Assembly (NCBI RefSeq): GCF_016055185.1
Contig: NZ_JAECVR010000016.1
Location: 38,238-102,237 of the forward strand
Direction: 5' to 3'
DNA: 64,000 nt
DNA from: Paenactinomyces guangxiensis
GTDB taxonomy: Bacteria; Bacillota; Bacilli; Thermoactinomycetales; Thermoactinomycetaceae
In this document: positions 61,990-64,000 of the stretch, piece by piece
Numbering within the stretch: position 1 is the stretch's first letter
How the letters are laid out: each line of letters begins with the position of its first letter
Program-made: the position numbers and the translations under genes
Notes under the pieces: model-generated
Database searches by the model: none
What the model was told of the DNA's origin: nothing
Seen by the model: the letters and a program-made list of their open reading frames with translations, nothing else

Positions 61990-62625
61990 ATGGGTTTACT
62001 TGAGCGATTGTCAAAAAAAGAAACAAAAGAGAGAATGGAAGAGCTGGCGGACATTCATGACGAAATTCTAAACATCCATCATAAATTGGAACGCTTTGAC
62101 CGCCAATTGGCCCGGTTTAGAGAAGCGGATCAACAACTGCAAGAAGCATTTTCCATTAAAAAATCATCCAGAGTGGTTGCAGAAAAACTAGATGAGGTCT
62201 ACAGAAATGTGCAATTGATCAGTGAAGCTATCAGGAAAGATGATAAAGAAATGAGAACTTATATTCTTCAACATGTCGATAAAATGGAATGGATCGCCAA
62301 GAATGTCCATGCAGATGCAGAGAAGCTTAAAGAGCAGGCAAAAACGGAGCTTTCTGCTAATTATCAAAAAGAGGTAGCCATTTTCAAGAATACATATACT
62401 CAGTCCCTTGAACAATTTCAGCAAGAGATGAAGCAACAGACAGAAAACCAATTACGAGAGACGAGTCAGCTTATGGAAGAAAAACTTGATCAGCACCAAT
62501 TGGATTTGAAACAACTTGAAGTTCAGCTGCAAACTTGGAATGAGCACGTAAAAGAAGAACAAAAGAAATCAGACTGTAGAAAAACCACTTCTGAAAACTG
62601 TACCCAGAAGTGGTTTTCTCATTAG
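61990..62625 (+). CDS. Coiled-coil protein, 3-prime end running into an IS element
   Basis: A 211-residue charged, almost wholly helical protein (RMEELADIHDEILNIHHKLE; QQEMKQQTENQLRETSQLME; LKQLEVQLQTWNEHVKEEQ) with no membrane part. AAGGAGAGAC before the ATG is good. The last 18 residues (SDCRKTTSENCTQKWFSH) are encoded by the IS1182 terminator region, so the natural C-terminus was probably lost to the insertion. Function not recognised. Confidence 0.65.
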   Translation: MGLLERLSKKETKERMEELADIHDEILNIHHKLERFDRQLARFREADQQLQEAFSIKKSSRVVAEKLDEVYRNVQLISEAIRKDDKEMRTYILQHVDKMEWIAKNVHADAEKLKEQAKTELSANYQKEVAIFKNTYTQSLEQFQQEMKQQTENQLRETSQLMEEKLDQHQLDLKQLEVQLQTWNEHVKEEQKKSDCRKTTSENCTQKWFSH

Positions 62626-63918
62626 CTGGCTTAAAAATCGACCAAGGCGATGGTTACGCCATCGCCAATTGGCCAGTTTCTTTAAATTCATGGCAGCAAA
62701 AAGCAGCATCGCCTGCATCTGAACGCGACGCTTTCCTCGAAGCGTCGTCCACCGCATGCCATGCTTTTCTTTCATATCGGCAAAAACCCGCTCAATTGTT
62801 TCTTTCCGTTGTTTATAAATTTGTTTATTCTGTTCCGTGTGTCGAAGATGTTCGGCTTCATCTAAATAGTCCTGCCAAATATGGCGATGAATTTGCTTGA
62901 TATGGTTTCGGCTGTTTGTACATTGGGAAAGAAAGGGACAATCTTTGCAGGTTTTTGGATCAGAAATGTACTGACGATAGCCTTCCCGAGTAGTGGTCCG
63001 ATAAGTTAACGTTTCACCAGCAGGGCAGATATACCAATCATAATACTCATCATACACATATTCATGTTTTCGAAAAAATCCATTTTTCGTTTGGGGTCTT
63101 GTATAGGGCATAACGGGCTGAACCCCATCATCGAGTAGGATTTTGCTGATGTAAGGAGTCTTATAGCCCGCATCAACAGCAACCGCTGTTGGCTGGGCCA
63201 CCGTTGTTTTGATCTGTTCATAAAGAGATGGAAAGACCTGGCTGTCATGAACATTACTTGGCTCTACGATTGCTCCCAAGACAAAGCCATTCCGATCACA
63301 GCCCGTATGAAAGGAATAGGCAAAAATGCGTTCCCGTTCATTTTTGACAAAGTATCCGCTCTCCGGATCCGTTGTGCTTTCCTTCACCTCTTTGATTTCA
63401 ACATCGCTCTTGGGAGCCAATGTCTTTTTTCCATTAGCCAGTCGATCCTGGTTGATTTCATCCTGAAGTTGCTCCTGGTAGACTCGGGCCTGTGCCCGAA
63501 CCAGCTTCTTCACATATTTCTTTTTATTTGCATTGCCTTTGACATGTGTGGAATCAATAAAGATGACTTCCGGATTGACAAACCCGTGATCAATCGCTTC
63601 TTGCAAAATGCGCTCAAAAATCACTTCAAATAGATCTGTGTCTTGGAAACGACGGACATAATTTTTTCCGAACGTTGAAAAATGGGGAATTTTTTCTGTA
63701 AGCCCATAACCAAGAAACCAGCGATAAGCCACGTTGGTTTCAATCTCTTTAATGGTTTGCCTCATAGATCGAATGCCAAATAAATATTGGATTAATGCTA
63801 TCTTGATTAAGACCACTGGATCCACACTGGGACGCCCATTATCCAGGCAATAATAATCTTCAACAAGGTCATAGATAAAGTCAAAGTCAATGCTGTCTTC
63901 AATCTGGGGCTGTCCCAA
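62569..63918 (-). mobile_element. IS1182-family transposase (partial element at window edge)
   Basis: A 449-residue DDE transposase: N-terminal FDFIYDLVEDYYCLDNGRPS and FGIRSMRQTIKEIETNVAY, catalytic Asp in VIFIDSTHVKGNANKKKYV and in AVAVDAGYKT, Glu in KETIERVFADMKEKHGMRW, and a zinc-like CPAGETL/CKDCPFLSQC region. A TTG at 63918 is the first usable start; the frame is open to about 63985 without ATG, so the true start is unsure. The upstream terminal repeat lies beyond 64000 or was not recognised. Confidence 0.85.
62581..62617 (-). terminator. Terminator of the transposase gene
   Basis: AAAACCACTTCT / AGAAGTGGTTTT, a perfect 12-bp stem with a 13-nt loop, followed by T on the minus strand. 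It overlaps the last transposase codons and lies in the 3-prime end of the coiled-coil ORF. Confidence 0.75.
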
Positions 63919-64000
63919 AAGTAGAAAATCTACTTGAAGGTACAGCTCCTTTTCATGTTGTTTACAGAAATTTTATTTTAGTGTAGAGGGTGGATGAAAT

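Noticed and set aside
1..64000. CRISPR array, tRNA or rRNA genes
   Set aside because: No regularly spaced repeats, cloverleaf-like blocks or rRNA sequences were noticed on reading.

Overview
The window reads as chromosome of a low-to-mid GC, endospore-forming Bacillota of the order Bacillales. The sporulation genes (spmA, spmB, spoIIAA-spoIIAB-sigF, dacF, spoVA genes, spoIIM, ytfJ), the res cytochrome genes and the riboflavin operon behind an FMN riboswitch are all of Bacillales type. Gene order resembles Bacillus subtilis but has clear omissions; a Thermoactinomycetaceae-like relative is plausible but is only an inference. Almost all core genes lie on the minus strand, so the text order is the reverse of transcription.

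Core block A (1-10.4 kb, minus strand): ytfI-like DUF2953 gene, ytfJ, a DacB-type carboxypeptidase, spmA, spmB, rluB, resB, resC, resD, resE, then a PadR regulator. resA, expected between rluB and resB, is absent. 

Accessory block (10.4-35.3 kb, both strands): about 25 kb separates ytfI from scpB. It holds an MFS exporter, a CdaS-like diadenylate cyclase, a secreted matrixin-like protease with a membrane-anchored partner, a RelE-like/SF1 helicase fusion, a dead-methyltransferase/specificity fusion next to broken hsdM and hsdS genes, an orphan antitoxin, a PabB-PabC fusion, an M23 peptidase, an ABC ATPase and a nitronate monooxygenase. At least nine genes here are broken (oxidoreductase, alpha/beta hydrolase, hsdM, hsdS chimera, DUF6155, PIN toxin, mmsA, K+ channel, Nudix). 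It looks like a decaying insertion hotspot with a former restriction or defence locus at 17.3-23.1 kb.

Core block B (35.3-62.6 kb, minus strand): scpB, scpA, ribH, ribBA, ribE, ribD, FMN riboswitch, ctaA, a TetR/membrane-protein pair, lysA, spoVAEA, spoVAEB, spoVAB, spoVAA, sigF, spoIIAB, spoIIAA, dacF, a secreted M6 metalloprotease (InhA), pdp, two tandem purine nucleoside phosphorylases, deoB, a DUF4227 gene, ald, fur and spoIIM. spoVAC and spoVAD are missing from the spoVA cluster and xerD is missing between the DUF4227 gene and deoB. The nucleoside genes form a salvage operon: phosphorolysis by Pdp/PunA, then DeoB.

The right edge (62.0-64.0 kb) has a coiled-coil ORF that runs into an IS1182-type transposase whose far end lies outside the window. 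Start codons were moved inward from the longest reading frame wherever a Shine-Dalgarno site supports it. All family assignments come from reading motifs, without database searches.
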